Assembly (NCBI RefSeq): GCF_002855515.1
Contig: NZ_PKRP01000001.1
Location: 992,001 to 1,056,000 of the forward strand
Reading direction: 5' to 3'
DNA from: Rhizobium sp. TH135
GTDB lineage: Bacteria > Pseudomonadota > Alphaproteobacteria > Rhizobiales > Rhizobiaceae
Length of the DNA stretch: 64,000 nt
In this document: piece after piece, positions 56,901 through 64,000 of the stretch
Position numbering within the stretch: the stretch's first letter is position 1
Layout of the letters: every line of letters starts with the position of its first letter
Program-made: the position numbers and the translations under genes
Notes under the pieces: model-generated
Told to the model about the DNA's origin: nothing
Database searches by the model: none
Seen by the model: only the letters and a program-made list of their open reading frames with translations

Positions 56901-57089
56901 ATCCTGCATCTCTCTGGCGGTAGCGCCAGGCCACACGGTGGTGACGGTCAGCGTCTTGATCGTGAAGGATGGATCTTCCGCCCGCCCCAGCTTTAGGAAC
57001 GCATAGACGCCGGCCGCCGCCAACAGGACAATGAAGAACAGCGTGACTGCCCGCTCTCTGACAGCGAGCGCAGAAAGGTTGAAAGTCAT
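53982..57089 (-). CDS. RND efflux transporter (inner-membrane pump)
   Basis: 1035 residues from ATG 57089, which shares a base with the upstream stop (TGATG); a 62-codon longer frame is not supported. Twelve helices with two large periplasmic loops. Proton-relay Asp pair in LGLLVDDAIIAIEVM (helix 4), and GSVKQQFFPTSDRPEVLVEVRLPEGTS opens the second half. Of the VexF/OqxB-like efflux class. Together with the adaptor it would export drugs or other amphiphiles; no outer-membrane factor gene lies here, so it likely shares one encoded elsewhere. Confidence 0.94.
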   Translation of the reverse strand: MTFNLSALAVRERAVTLFFIVLLAAAGVYAFLKLGRAEDPSFTIKTLTVTTVWPGATAREMQDLVAEPLEKRIQELTWYDRVETTTRPGYAYMTVTLQDNTPPALVEDEFYQARKKLSDEARNLPQGVFGPFVNDEYSDVSFALYALKAQGMPKRELVRQAETIRQDLLHVPGVKKINILGEQPEQIFVEFSYPKLATLGISPQDVAAALQRRNTVTPAGTIDTRGPQVFMRFDGAYDSVQAVADTPIVANGRTIRLSDFAEVQRGYQDPETFIIRHNGEQAIMLGAVMQKGWNGLELGKALEERSSQIAQSLPLGMTIEKVSDQAVNIQEAVGEFMLKFAMALGVVLFVSLVSLGWRVGIVVALAVPLTLGVVFIIMLDTGRFFDRITLGALILSLGLLVDDAIIAIEVMVVKMEEGMDRVAAAAYAWSHTAAPMLSGTVVTIIGLMPVGFAQSSAGEYAGNIFWIVGFSLIVSWLVAVIFTPYLGVKMLPNIKPVEGGHHAIYDTPNYRRLRSTIEYVVRHKFLTCGVVVVLMLASVVGMGSVKQQFFPTSDRPEVLVEVRLPEGTSIKTTTQTVAKLEEWLRIQPETKIVTSYVGQGAPRFFFAMSPELPDPAFAKIVVLTENAEAREVLKARLREAVAQGLAPEAFVRVTQLVFGPYTPFPVEFRIIGPDPEKLYQISEEALAIMRKVPDVRDANRDWGNRTPILRFVPDQERLNLIGLSPAEAGQQLQLLLSGIQITQIREDIRNVAVVARSGGDTRLDPSKISNFSLIGREGRAVPLDQIGQAEVRFEEPVMKRRDRTPVITVRSDINEASQPPEVSMQVREALQPLIASLPVGYRIEMGGNIEESLKANTALAAVFPLMIAAMLIVIILQVRSLSTMTMVMLTAPLGLAGVVPVLLLFNQPFGFNAILGLIGLAGILMRNTLILTEQIKENQAAGLDDYHAVIEATVQRTRPVILTALAAVLAFIPLTHSVFWGSMAYTLIGGTAVGTVMILLFLPALYAAWFRIKPPTREADEIETTTSHQLSLAAE

Positions 57090-58198
57090 CAGTTTGCCAC
57101 CTCTGCCGTCTCGACTTCTGTACGCACGGTGGCACCATCCCGAAGCAGATGTGCTCCAAGGGCAACGATCGTTTCGCCGGGTTTCAAGTTGCCGACGATT
57201 GCGGTTTCCTGGCCCAGGTTCTGAACCTCGACGTCGCGAAATCTCACCCTGGAGCTCAGCACATCCAGGACCCAAACGCCGGTTCGGCTCCCATCATCAA
57301 GAATTGCCCCAAGCGGAACTGCGGAGAGACCGCTGCTGGCGCGGTCCTGCACCGTCACGGTCACGGTCGCGCCCAACGGAGCCAGCGCAGCCGATCCTTG
57401 CAGTACCCATCGTGTCTCATAGGTTCGCGTTTGCTGATCTGCAGCATCAGAGATCTGCCGAAGAACAGCATCCTCTTCTCCCCTTTGACCGTAGACGATA
57501 GCGCTCGCTACAGAACCCAGTGCCGGGCGCATGGTCTCCGGCATCGAGATCAGCGCCTCTCGCGGACCGGCTTTTGCCAGCCGGATCACTGGCTGACCAG
57601 CCGAGACTACCTGTCCAGGCTCAGCCAGTGTCGAGACAACCGTCCCATCAACATCAGCGACGAGAAAGGCATAATTTACCTCGTTTTCAGCCACTGTAGC
57701 ATCAGCTTTTGCAGCCGCCAGCTGAGCCCTTGCCGTATCAAGCGCCGCCTTCGATCGTTCATACTGCTGGGTCGAGGCTGCGTTCGATTTGACAAGCTGT
57801 GCAAAGCGCTTCTCATCAGCCTCTGCCTGAAAGAAGACGGCCTCAGCAGCCACGACCGCGTTGCGCCGTGCCGTTAAGGACAGATTAAGGTCAGTATTGT
57901 CGATACGCAGCAACGGCTGACCGGCCTTCACCTGTTCGCCAACGCCCACGAGACGCTCCGTGATCTTGCCCGGCACCCTGAAACCGAGATCGCTCTGCAC
58001 CCTTGCCGCAATGGTGCCTGTAAAGCTTCGATTGAGAGGATCGGCTGGCTGCACGATCGCCAATCGAACAAGAGGCGGCAAACTGCGCGGGTCACCAGCC
58101 CCTACCTCGCTCTTGAAGGACGGGATGAGAAAAACACCACCACCACCAGCGGCGATGAGGATTGCGGCGGCGGCTGACAGGACTAACGTGCGCTTCAT
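57089..58198 (-). CDS. RND membrane-fusion (adaptor) protein
   Basis: 369 residues. N-terminal anchor LVLSAAAAILIAAGGGGVFLIP, then the biotinyl-lipoyl motif FRVPGKITERLVGVGEQVKAGQPLLRIDNTDLNLSL, a coiled-coil hairpin (AVVAAEAVFFQAEADEKRFAQLVKSNAAS...RSKAALDTARAQLAAAKADATVAENEV) and beta-barrel parts. It bridges the RND pump to an outer-membrane channel. First gene of the MFP-RND-TetR operon. Confidence 0.92.
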   Translation of the reverse strand: MKRTLVLSAAAAILIAAGGGGVFLIPSFKSEVGAGDPRSLPPLVRLAIVQPADPLNRSFTGTIAARVQSDLGFRVPGKITERLVGVGEQVKAGQPLLRIDNTDLNLSLTARRNAVVAAEAVFFQAEADEKRFAQLVKSNAASTQQYERSKAALDTARAQLAAAKADATVAENEVNYAFLVADVDGTVVSTLAEPGQVVSAGQPVIRLAKAGPREALISMPETMRPALGSVASAIVYGQRGEEDAVLRQISDAADQQTRTYETRWVLQGSAALAPLGATVTVTVQDRASSGLSAVPLGAILDDGSRTGVWVLDVLSSRVRFRDVEVQNLGQETAIVGNLKPGETIVALGAHLLRDGATVRTEVETAEVAN

Positions 58199-58233
58199 GA
58201 AGCGAGCCTTCTTGACGATGAGTGCGGATTACT

Positions 58234-58282
58234 TAGATTGCACTCTAACTCTAAAATCAATATAGATGTCAATCACAATCTA
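58234..58282. promoter_or_regulatory. Two TAGAT-type repeats between divergent MFP and TetR genes
   Basis: TAGATTGCACTCTA (58234-58247, arms TAGA/TCTA) and TAGATGTCAATCACAATCTA (58263-58282, arms TAGAT/ATCTA) lie in the 97-bp gap between the MFP start (58198) and the TetR start (58296). TAGATTG at 58234 is the reverse complement of CAATCTA at 58276. These are likely operator sites for the divergent TetR protein. Confidence 0.5.
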
Positions 58283-58295
58283 ATTGGAGGCACTC

Positions 58296-58886
58296 ATGCG
58301 TGTCAGTCGAGCCCAGGCAGAAGCCAACCGAGAAACCGTCATCAACGTCGCTAGTCGCCTGTTTCGCCAGCGCGGTTTCGACGGGATCGGCCTTAAAGAG
58401 CTGATGCAGGGCGCAGGCCTGACGCAGGGTGGCTTTTACAAGCAATTCGAATCCAAGGAGGATTTGGAGGTGCAGGCATCAAGGCGGGCGATGGAAGGCG
58501 CGATTACAAGATGGTCCGCAGCTGCATCTTCCAGTACCAACCCGCTTCAAGCCATTGTTGATCTCTATCTTTCGGCCGCACACCGAGGGGAGACAGGGGA
58601 TGGTTGCCCGCTTGTCGCCCTGGGGGCGGATGCGGCTCGGCAAAGCGAAGAGGTTAGGAAACCCTTCCAAGACGGCATCAACGCACACCTTGAGGTACTT
58701 GAAGGGCTTCTTGCACAAGGAGAGGAACAGGCTGCCACCGCGCAGAAGGCGATGGCGATGCTGTCCATGATGGTTGGCGCCGTGACCTTGGCGCGCATCG
58801 TAACCGACGAGGCTCTAGCCAACTGTATTCTGGAAGCGGCCTCCGCGGAGGTAATGCTGCTTTCTGCCAACACCAGACAAGTCTGA
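58296..58886 (+). CDS. TetR-family regulator divergent from the RND operon
   Basis: 196 residues from ATG 58296, with GGAGG 6 bp upstream. Helix-turn-helix QAEANRETVINVASRLFRQRGFDGIGLKELMQGAGLTQGGFYKQFESKEDLEV, followed by TGDGCPLVALGADAARQSEEVRKPF. Same subgroup as 40572-41147. It probably represses the MFP-RND-TetR operon from the shared promoter gap; the operon's own TetR would give a second layer of control. Confidence 0.9.
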   Translation: MRVSRAQAEANRETVINVASRLFRQRGFDGIGLKELMQGAGLTQGGFYKQFESKEDLEVQASRRAMEGAITRWSAAASSSTNPLQAIVDLYLSAAHRGETGDGCPLVALGADAARQSEEVRKPFQDGINAHLEVLEGLLAQGEEQAATAQKAMAMLSMMVGAVTLARIVTDEALANCILEAASAEVMLLSANTRQV

Positions 58887-59243
58887 CGGGATAATTCAAG
58901 TCGATACTCCCCCATGACAGCAATTCCTGGGTTGTTGCGAAGCCGCTTCTTGTCCGCAAGGCAATAAAGCAGAAAGCACCCTGAAAATTGTCCGTACGAA
59001 GAGTTTGACCTTAAAATGACTGCGCCTCAGCCGGCACGGAACAAAGGCGCAGCCGTTTTGACGAGCGCGGAAACATAGTAAGGGCGATCGCGTCCTAGCA
59101 TTCGCGCTTTGCGTTGAGCCTGGCGGTTGCGGGCAAAGCGAAATCCAATTAATTTATTTATTAAATTAATTGTTGACGCCGGATGAGAGCTATGGCTTTT
59201 TGCCAACGTCGGCCCTGGGAAAACCCGACGGAGGAGCAAAATC
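58887..59243. promoter_or_regulatory. Gap before the galactoside importer, with AT-rich palindrome
   Basis: 357 bp. The right part is the promoter region of the importer operon and contains the 27-bp AT palindrome listed separately. The left part has a weak TGCGCC/GGCGCA hairpin at about 59021-59050. A minus-strand frame across 59027-59260 has no recognised family. Confidence 0.4.
59146..59172. promoter_or_regulatory. Perfect 11-bp-arm AT-rich palindrome in the galactoside operon promoter
   Basis: CAATTAATTTA (59146-59156) and TAAATTAATTG (59162-59172) are exact reverse complements around a 5-base centre TTTAT. It lies 72 bp before the binding-protein ATG and directly before TTGACG, a possible -35 box. 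Its AT composition stands out from the GC-rich surroundings. Likely the operator of the operon's regulator, which is not encoded in this window. Confidence 0.6.
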
Positions 59244-60506
59244 ATGAAGTTTCTGAACAAAAGTTTCGAAATGTCGCGTCGTCACTTTCTAGCGACCACG
59301 GGCTCGGCCATTGCTGCCTCAGCCCTGTCGACGCCGGCCATTGGCCAAACCCGCGAACTGACCATCATTTCCAACCGTGGAAATGCTGACCAGCGCAAAG
59401 CGGTAGAAACCATTGCAGCTGCATTCGGCAAGGAAGCTGGCGTGACCGTTTCGGTCAACAACATGGACCACGAGGCGCACAAGACTGCCATTCGCAACTA
59501 TCTCGTCACCAGCCCGCCGGATATCTGCTTCTGGTTCTCGGGCAGCCGGATGCGCTCATTTGTCACTCGCGGACTTTTTGAAGATATCTCCGATCTCGTT
59601 GCGCGCGAGAACTATGCCGATGTCATCGGCAATACGCTGGGCTCGGTCACCGTTGACGGTAAGCAATATGGCCTGCCGACCGGAGGCATCCTCTGGGGCC
59701 TGTTCTACCGCCAGGACACGTTCGACGAATTTGGCCTCACCGTGCCGAAGACATTCGACGACTTTTTCACGCTTGCCGAGAAGTCGAAGTCCTCCGGCCT
59801 GGTTCCAATGAGCATCGGCACCAAGGATCAATGGCCCTGCGGCGGCTGGTTCGACCACATGAACCTCCGCATCAATGGTCTTGAGCATCACATGGACCTG
59901 ATGGCCGGCAAGATCAAATACACCGACGCTTCGCTCAAGGAGATCTTTGATCGCTGGGAAGCGCTGATCAAGGCTGATCTCTTTACGCCTAATCACACCT
60001 CGTTCGCTTGGGATCCGGCAGCGGCGGCACTTGTACAAAAGAAGGCCGCGATGATGGATCTCGGCAACTTCATCAAATATGCCTTCCCGGCTGAAGACCT
60101 GTCGCAGGTGCGGTTTGCGCCCTTCCCCGAAATCAAGGCAGGGATGGAACAGTTAGAAGACTTCTCGGTGGACTCTATCCACATGCCATCAGGCGCAAAG
60201 AACAAGGACGTGGCACGTGAGTTTCTCGCCTACTTCTACCGTCCTGAAAACCTGTCGGCCTATTTGCTGCCGGAAGGCAATGTGCCGGCCCGAAGCGACT
60301 GCGCGATTGGTGACGACCCGATCCTGAAGATGTCGGTTGACGCTTTGAAGAGCGTTAAGGGAACAGCGCAGTTCTATGACCGTGACAGCGATCCGGATCT
60401 TGCCCAGGCAGGACTGAAGGGGCTGCAGGAATTCATGGTAGCGCCGGAACGGCGTGACACCATCCTGGCCCAGATCGAACGCACCCGCGCACGCATCCAC
60501 GGTTGA
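59244..60506 (+). CDS. Binding protein of a CUT1 carbohydrate ABC importer (probable galactoside)
   Basis: 420 residues. A twin-arginine leader (MSRRHFLATTGSAIAASALSTPAIGQ) implies Tat export, unlike most sugar-binding proteins. Mature start LTIISNRGNADQRKAVETIAAAFGKEAGVTVSVNNMDHEAHKTAIRNYL, then PPDICFWFSGSRMRSF and GLPTGGILWGLFYRQDTFDEF; solute-binding family 1. A strong GGAGGAG site precedes the ATG. First of five genes ending in a GH42 beta-galactosidase, so the ligand is likely a galactoside, as for LacE of Agrobacterium. Confidence 0.88.
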   Translation: MKFLNKSFEMSRRHFLATTGSAIAASALSTPAIGQTRELTIISNRGNADQRKAVETIAAAFGKEAGVTVSVNNMDHEAHKTAIRNYLVTSPPDICFWFSGSRMRSFVTRGLFEDISDLVARENYADVIGNTLGSVTVDGKQYGLPTGGILWGLFYRQDTFDEFGLTVPKTFDDFFTLAEKSKSSGLVPMSIGTKDQWPCGGWFDHMNLRINGLEHHMDLMAGKIKYTDASLKEIFDRWEALIKADLFTPNHTSFAWDPAAAALVQKKAAMMDLGNFIKYAFPAEDLSQVRFAPFPEIKAGMEQLEDFSVDSIHMPSGAKNKDVAREFLAYFYRPENLSAYLLPEGNVPARSDCAIGDDPILKMSVDALKSVKGTAQFYDRDSDPDLAQAGLKGLQEFMVAPERRDTILAQIERTRARIHG

Positions 60507-60561
60507 CCCTCGTCAGTGCGGGCGGACACGGTTCGCCCGCCTCAACACCGGTAATAAACTC

Positions 60562-61443
60562 ATGACAATTTGGTGGCGACGACACCGAAGCTGGCTCACG
60601 CCCGCTCTCCTTCTTGCACCGGGGCTCCTGCTGTTCCTGGTCATCATCGTGGCATCCTCGATCGAAACCTTCTGGGTTTCGTTCTTTGAATGGGACGGCA
60701 TCGGTCAGAAGACGTGGATCGGGCTTGGCAACTATGTCGAGCTGCTAGACGACCCGCAGTTCTACACGTCGCTGAAAAACAACGTGATCTGGTTGCTGAT
60801 GTTCCTGCTCGCCCCTCCAGCGGGGCTGGCGATCGCGCTTCTCGTCAATCAGAAGATTGCCGGAATGCGGCTGGCCAAGTCTTTGTTCTTTATGCCGCTT
60901 GTTCTTGCGGCCGTTACGGTTGGCGTCATTTTCAACTGGTTCTACGACCCGACCTTTGGTCTGCTTGCCATCATTTACAGCGCATTCGGCGCAACTGCAC
61001 CTGCCCTTCTTTCCGACGAGCATCTCGTGACCTTCGCTGTCATCATCGCTGCTCTGTGGCCGCAGATTGCCTTTTGCCTGGTTCTCTTCCTCGCAGGCCT
61101 CAACAACCTGGATGAAGAACTGATCGGGGCCGGACGCGTCGACGGCGCGCGCGGCTGGAACATGCTGCGACACGTGGTGCTGCCACAGTTGACACAAGTG
61201 GCTTTCATTGCAGTTGCGATCACCTTGGTAGGCGCCTTGCGCTCCTTCGATCTCATCTCGGTCATGACGGCAGGCGGCCCGTTCGGTTCGTCCACGGTCC
61301 TCGCCTATCAGATGTACGAACAGTCGATCTTCTCCTACCGCTTCGGATATGGCGCAGCGATCGCGACCGTCCTGTTCCTGATCATGTCGGTGTTCATCGC
61401 CTGGTACCTCCGCGGCCTGATCAAGGCTGAGAAAGGGACATAA
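60562..61443 (+). CDS. Carbohydrate ABC permease, MalF-like (CUT1)
   Basis: 293 residues from ATG 60562 with six membrane segments; a longer frame from 60454 overlaps the binding-protein gene and is unsupported. EAA region ELIGAGRVDGARGWNMLRHVVLPQLTQ and GALRSFDLISVMTAGGPFGSST. Pairs with the next permease. Confidence 0.9.
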   Translation: MTIWWRRHRSWLTPALLLAPGLLLFLVIIVASSIETFWVSFFEWDGIGQKTWIGLGNYVELLDDPQFYTSLKNNVIWLLMFLLAPPAGLAIALLVNQKIAGMRLAKSLFFMPLVLAAVTVGVIFNWFYDPTFGLLAIIYSAFGATAPALLSDEHLVTFAVIIAALWPQIAFCLVLFLAGLNNLDEELIGAGRVDGARGWNMLRHVVLPQLTQVAFIAVAITLVGALRSFDLISVMTAGGPFGSSTVLAYQMYEQSIFSYRFGYGAAIATVLFLIMSVFIAWYLRGLIKAEKGT

Positions 61444-61447
61444 AGCC

Positions 61448-62299
61448 ATGTATCCCCGCCCAATTCCCGAGACGCAAACCGCATCGCGCGTGCTCTACAT
61501 GACGATGGTCTGCGTCATTCTAGTGCTTTGGCTGCTTCCTCTCTTTGCCATTATCCTCACATCCTTTCGTTCGTTCGAAGACGTGATGGCCGGCAATTAC
61601 TGGGGATGGCCGACCGAGTTCAATCTTGTCGAAAATTATGCTGCCGTCTTCCAGCAGACGAAGATGCTGCAATACTTCATCAACAGCCTGATCATCACTG
61701 TGCCATCGGTCATCATGGTCCTGGTGTTATCCACGATGACGGGCTTCGTGCTGTCGCGATATCCGTTTCCCGGAGCGATGCTTGTGTTCGTGATCTTTGT
61801 CGGCGGAAATTTCCTGCCGCAACAGATCATGATGATCCCAATCCGCGACTTGATGGTCTCGCTTGGCCTCTATGACACATTCTTTGCGCTGATGGCGTTT
61901 CACGTTGCCTTCCAGACCGGGTTCGCCACACTCTTCATGCGCAACTTTATCGCTGCACTGCCGGCAGAACTCTTCCAGGCAGCACGGGCGGAGGGCGCCT
62001 CGCCCTGGCAGATTCTGATCCATATCGTTTTGCCTCTGGTACGGCCCGCGCTGGCAGCACTCGCGATCCTGATCTTCACCTTCATCTGGAATGACTACTT
62101 CTGGGCGATCGTGCTGACACAAAGCGACGCGGTGAAGCCTGTGACCGCAGGTCTCGCCAATCTGAAGGGTGAGTGGGTGTCGCAATGGAACATTGTGTCC
62201 GCTGCCACGATCTTTGTCGCCATTCCACCGGTCCTGATGTTCTTCCTGATGCAGAAGCACTTCGTCTCGGGCCTGACCATGGGCGCGGTCAAGGGATGA
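61448..62299 (+). CDS. Carbohydrate ABC permease, MalG-like (CUT1)
   Basis: 283 residues with six membrane segments, 4 bp after its partner. EAA loop LFQAARAEGASPWQILIHIVLPLVRP and the C-terminus QKHFVSGLTMGAVKG are diagnostic of the second CUT1 permease. Confidence 0.9.
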   Translation: MYPRPIPETQTASRVLYMTMVCVILVLWLLPLFAIILTSFRSFEDVMAGNYWGWPTEFNLVENYAAVFQQTKMLQYFINSLIITVPSVIMVLVLSTMTGFVLSRYPFPGAMLVFVIFVGGNFLPQQIMMIPIRDLMVSLGLYDTFFALMAFHVAFQTGFATLFMRNFIAALPAELFQAARAEGASPWQILIHIVLPLVRPALAALAILIFTFIWNDYFWAIVLTQSDAVKPVTAGLANLKGEWVSQWNIVSAATIFVAIPPVLMFFLMQKHFVSGLTMGAVKG

Positions 62300-62346
62300 C
62301 CGACCTTCCCCCGCTTTTCACTGACCAACTTGCAAGGGGCTGACCG

Positions 62347-63483
62347 ATGAGCAGCGTCAAACTTGAAAACCTTCAGAAGCACTACGCAACATTTCAGGCG
62401 CTGAAGGATATCAATCTTTCGATCGACAAGGGTGAGTTCATCGTCATGGTCGGTCCCTCCGGCTGTGGGAAGTCGACACTTCTGAAGACGATTGCTGGCC
62501 TTGAGACGGTCACTTCTGGCACGCTTTCGATCGGCGGGCGCGACGTGACCCACGAAGAGCCAGGCGACCGCGGCATCGCAATGGTGTTCCAGTCATATGC
62601 GCTCTACCCGCACATGACGGTGGCCGAAAACATGGGCTTTGGCCTCAGAATGGCCAAACGGCCGCAGGCGGAAATCGACGCGGCAGTCAAGCGCGCTGCG
62701 GAGATCCTCAGGATTACAGAGCAACTCGACAAGCGTCCAAAGCAGCTCTCAGGTGGCCAGAGACAGCGTGTCGCCATTGGTCGTGCGATCACACGCTCTC
62801 CAGAAGTTTTTCTCTTTGACGAGCCGCTCTCGAACCTTGACGCAGCACTTCGCACGCAAATGCGCGTGGAATTGTCGACGCTCCATGCTCGCCTCGGCTC
62901 AACCATGATCTATGTGACCCACGATCAGGTCGAGGCGATGACCATGGCGACCCGCATCGTCGTTCTGAACAAGGGCGAAATCGAGCAGGTCGGCTCCCCG
63001 CTCGAACTCTACAACAACCCGAAAAATCTGTTTGTCGCCGGCTTTCTCGGCGCCCCACGAATGAACTTCTTCGAAGGTCGCGTCGCGAGCATCACTGATG
63101 CTGGCGTTACCTGCGCCATTGATGGGCTCCCGCCTGTCACCGTGGAAGTTTGGGATCCCTCTACGATTTCCGTCAATGACGCGATCACACTGGGTATTAG
63201 GCCTGAGAAGCTGGTCGTGGGCGGCACATCGTCCGTGAGTTTTCCAGCACGGATTGGGCTCATCGAGCATTTGGGACGTGAAACTGTACTCCATGCCGAC
63301 GCATCGCCACTGAAGACCTCAGGCTCCGATACAGGCACGCAAAACATCACGGTGCAGGTACCACAAATCGTGCCGTTCAGCAGCAATGCGACGGTCTCTC
63401 TCGGCTTCGACATAGCCGATGCATATCTCTTCGGCCCTGATGGCCGGACCATGACCGCGCGCAAGCCGCTGCAAACCGTCTGA
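62347..63483 (+). CDS. Carbohydrate ABC transporter ATPase (MalK/UgpC-like)
   Basis: 378 residues. Walker [73 protein letters not shown], then a full TOBE-type domain (GIRPEKLVVGGTSSVSF). AAGGGG precedes the ATG. Similar to the ATPase at 21674, with a longer regulatory tail. Completes the importer. Confidence 0.92.
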   Translation: MSSVKLENLQKHYATFQALKDINLSIDKGEFIVMVGPSGCGKSTLLKTIAGLETVTSGTLSIGGRDVTHEEPGDRGIAMVFQSYALYPHMTVAENMGFGLRMAKRPQAEIDAAVKRAAEILRITEQLDKRPKQLSGGQRQRVAIGRAITRSPEVFLFDEPLSNLDAALRTQMRVELSTLHARLGSTMIYVTHDQVEAMTMATRIVVLNKGEIEQVGSPLELYNNPKNLFVAGFLGAPRMNFFEGRVASITDAGVTCAIDGLPPVTVEVWDPSTISVNDAITLGIRPEKLVVGGTSSVSFPARIGLIEHLGRETVLHADASPLKTSGSDTGTQNITVQVPQIVPFSSNATVSLGFDIADAYLFGPDGRTMTARKPLQTV

Positions 63484-63501
63484 GTACCAGGAGCATTCAA
63501 A

Positions 63502-64000
63502 ATGAAACGGACCCAACCCAAGCCACTCTCTGCCTGGCGACCGATCAACCTCAATGACTTCCTGCTCGGCGTCCCGCATTATCCGGAACATGTCGACGAA
63601 AGCTACTGGCAGCGTGACGCAGAACGGATGAAGGAAGCCGGCTTCAACGCGGTCCGCATGGGGGAATTCGCGTGGCACATATGGGAACCCTTCGAGGGCA
63701 AGTTCGACTTCGACCTGTTCGACCGGGCGATAGAGGTGCTCGGAAAGGTTGGCATCAAGACGATCCTGTGTACGCCGACAGCAACCCCGCCGCGCTGGCT
63801 GACAATGAACTACCCCGAGGTTCTGCGCGTCGATCACAATGGTCGCCGCGCAAGCCACGGTTCACGCCAGCACTGTGACACGACAAGTCCTGTTCTGCGC
63901 CAGCACAGCCGCCGCATCACCACGGCGATGGCGCAACACTATAAGGATAATCCGCATGTCATCGGCTGGCAGACGGACAATGAGCTGAACACAACGGTCT
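63502..64000 (+). CDS. Beta-galactosidase GH42, N-terminal part (cut by window end)
   Basis: The frame starts at ATG 63502 (AGGAG upstream) and is still open at the window end, giving 166 residues of a family that normally exceeds 600. The TIM-barrel start FLLGVPHYPEHVDESYWQRDAERMKEAGFNAVRMGEFAWHIWEPFEGKFDF and TPTATPPRWL are characteristic of GH42. The acid/base Glu161 lies in GWQTDNE. No signal peptide, so it cleaves imported beta-galactosides in the cytoplasm. It is 18 bp after the ATPase gene. Confidence 0.92.
   Translation, partial: MKRTQPKPLSAWRPINLNDFLLGVPHYPEHVDESYWQRDAERMKEAGFNAVRMGEFAWHIWEPFEGKFDFDLFDRAIEVLGKVGIKTILCTPTATPPRWLTMNYPEVLRVDHNGRRASHGSRQHCDTTSPVLRQHSRRITTAMAQHYKDNPHVIGWQTDNELNTTV

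Overview
The window looks like part of a chromosome or large replicon of a member of the Rhizobiaceae (Agrobacterium/Rhizobium type). The basis is a high-GC alphaproteobacterial gene style, a bcsB/TPR/bcsN cellulose operon typical of this group, many sugar and iron ABC transporters, and dense SDR/aldo-keto reductase/LysR/TetR content. I saw no rRNA, tRNA, CRISPR array, complete insertion sequence or prophage. Species cannot be fixed from the sequence alone.

Layout. (1) 1-3816: 3' end of a cellulose synthesis operon (partial bcsB, TPR protein, bcsN). (2) 3924-6023: MgtC-family membrane protein and a sodium:alanine-type symporter, both on the minus strand. (3) 6268-10345: an Fbp-type (ferric-ion-like) ABC importer. 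It converges on (4) 21287-10380: a ten-gene minus-strand siderophore operon running fecI, a 52-codon ORF, fecR, TonB receptor, binding protein, siderophore-interacting flavoprotein, two FecCD permeases, an ATPase, and finally an exporter-fold ABC half-transporter. (5) 28072-21674: alpha-L-rhamnosidase plus a complete carbohydrate ABC importer, with a divergent LacI regulator at 28222-29247. (6) 29827-36642: AraC regulator, Mo/Fe-S dehydrogenase of the isoquinoline oxidoreductase type, cytochrome c, TetR, hotdog thioesterase and thiolase. (7) 36762-52204: a redox/detoxification region with three aldo-keto reductases, several SDRs, an alpha/beta hydrolase, a Bcr-type MFS exporter, two paralogous LysR regulators, two SnoaL/NTF2-like proteins and a Na+/H+ antiporter. 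(8) 52690-58886: MFP-RND efflux operon with a TetR gene inside it and a second, divergent TetR. (9) 59244-64000: a galactoside-type ABC importer followed by a GH42 beta-galactosidase cut by the window end.

How it fits together. The two iron systems sit tail to tail. The siderophore operon carries its own FecI/FecR surface-signalling pair, so receptor occupancy probably drives its expression. The two glycan modules each couple an importer to a matching glycosidase. The middle of the window is rich in NAD(P)H-dependent carbonyl reductases, each near its own LysR or TetR regulator, which suggests a stress or xenobiotic carbonyl response feeding into efflux by the Bcr and RND pumps.

The less expected items are broken or cryptic ones: a 46-codon stub of an aldo-keto reductase (51180-51320); a decayed copy of the RND 3' end plus tetR 5' end directly downstream of the intact pair (about 52690-53200); a tightly coupled short ORF between fecI and fecR that resembles the start of a response-regulator receiver domain; and several perfect inverted repeats that look like operators. 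One of these (34147-34158) has a near copy over an aldo-keto reductase promoter 3.5 kb away. Functions are assigned by motif recognition only; no database search was run.
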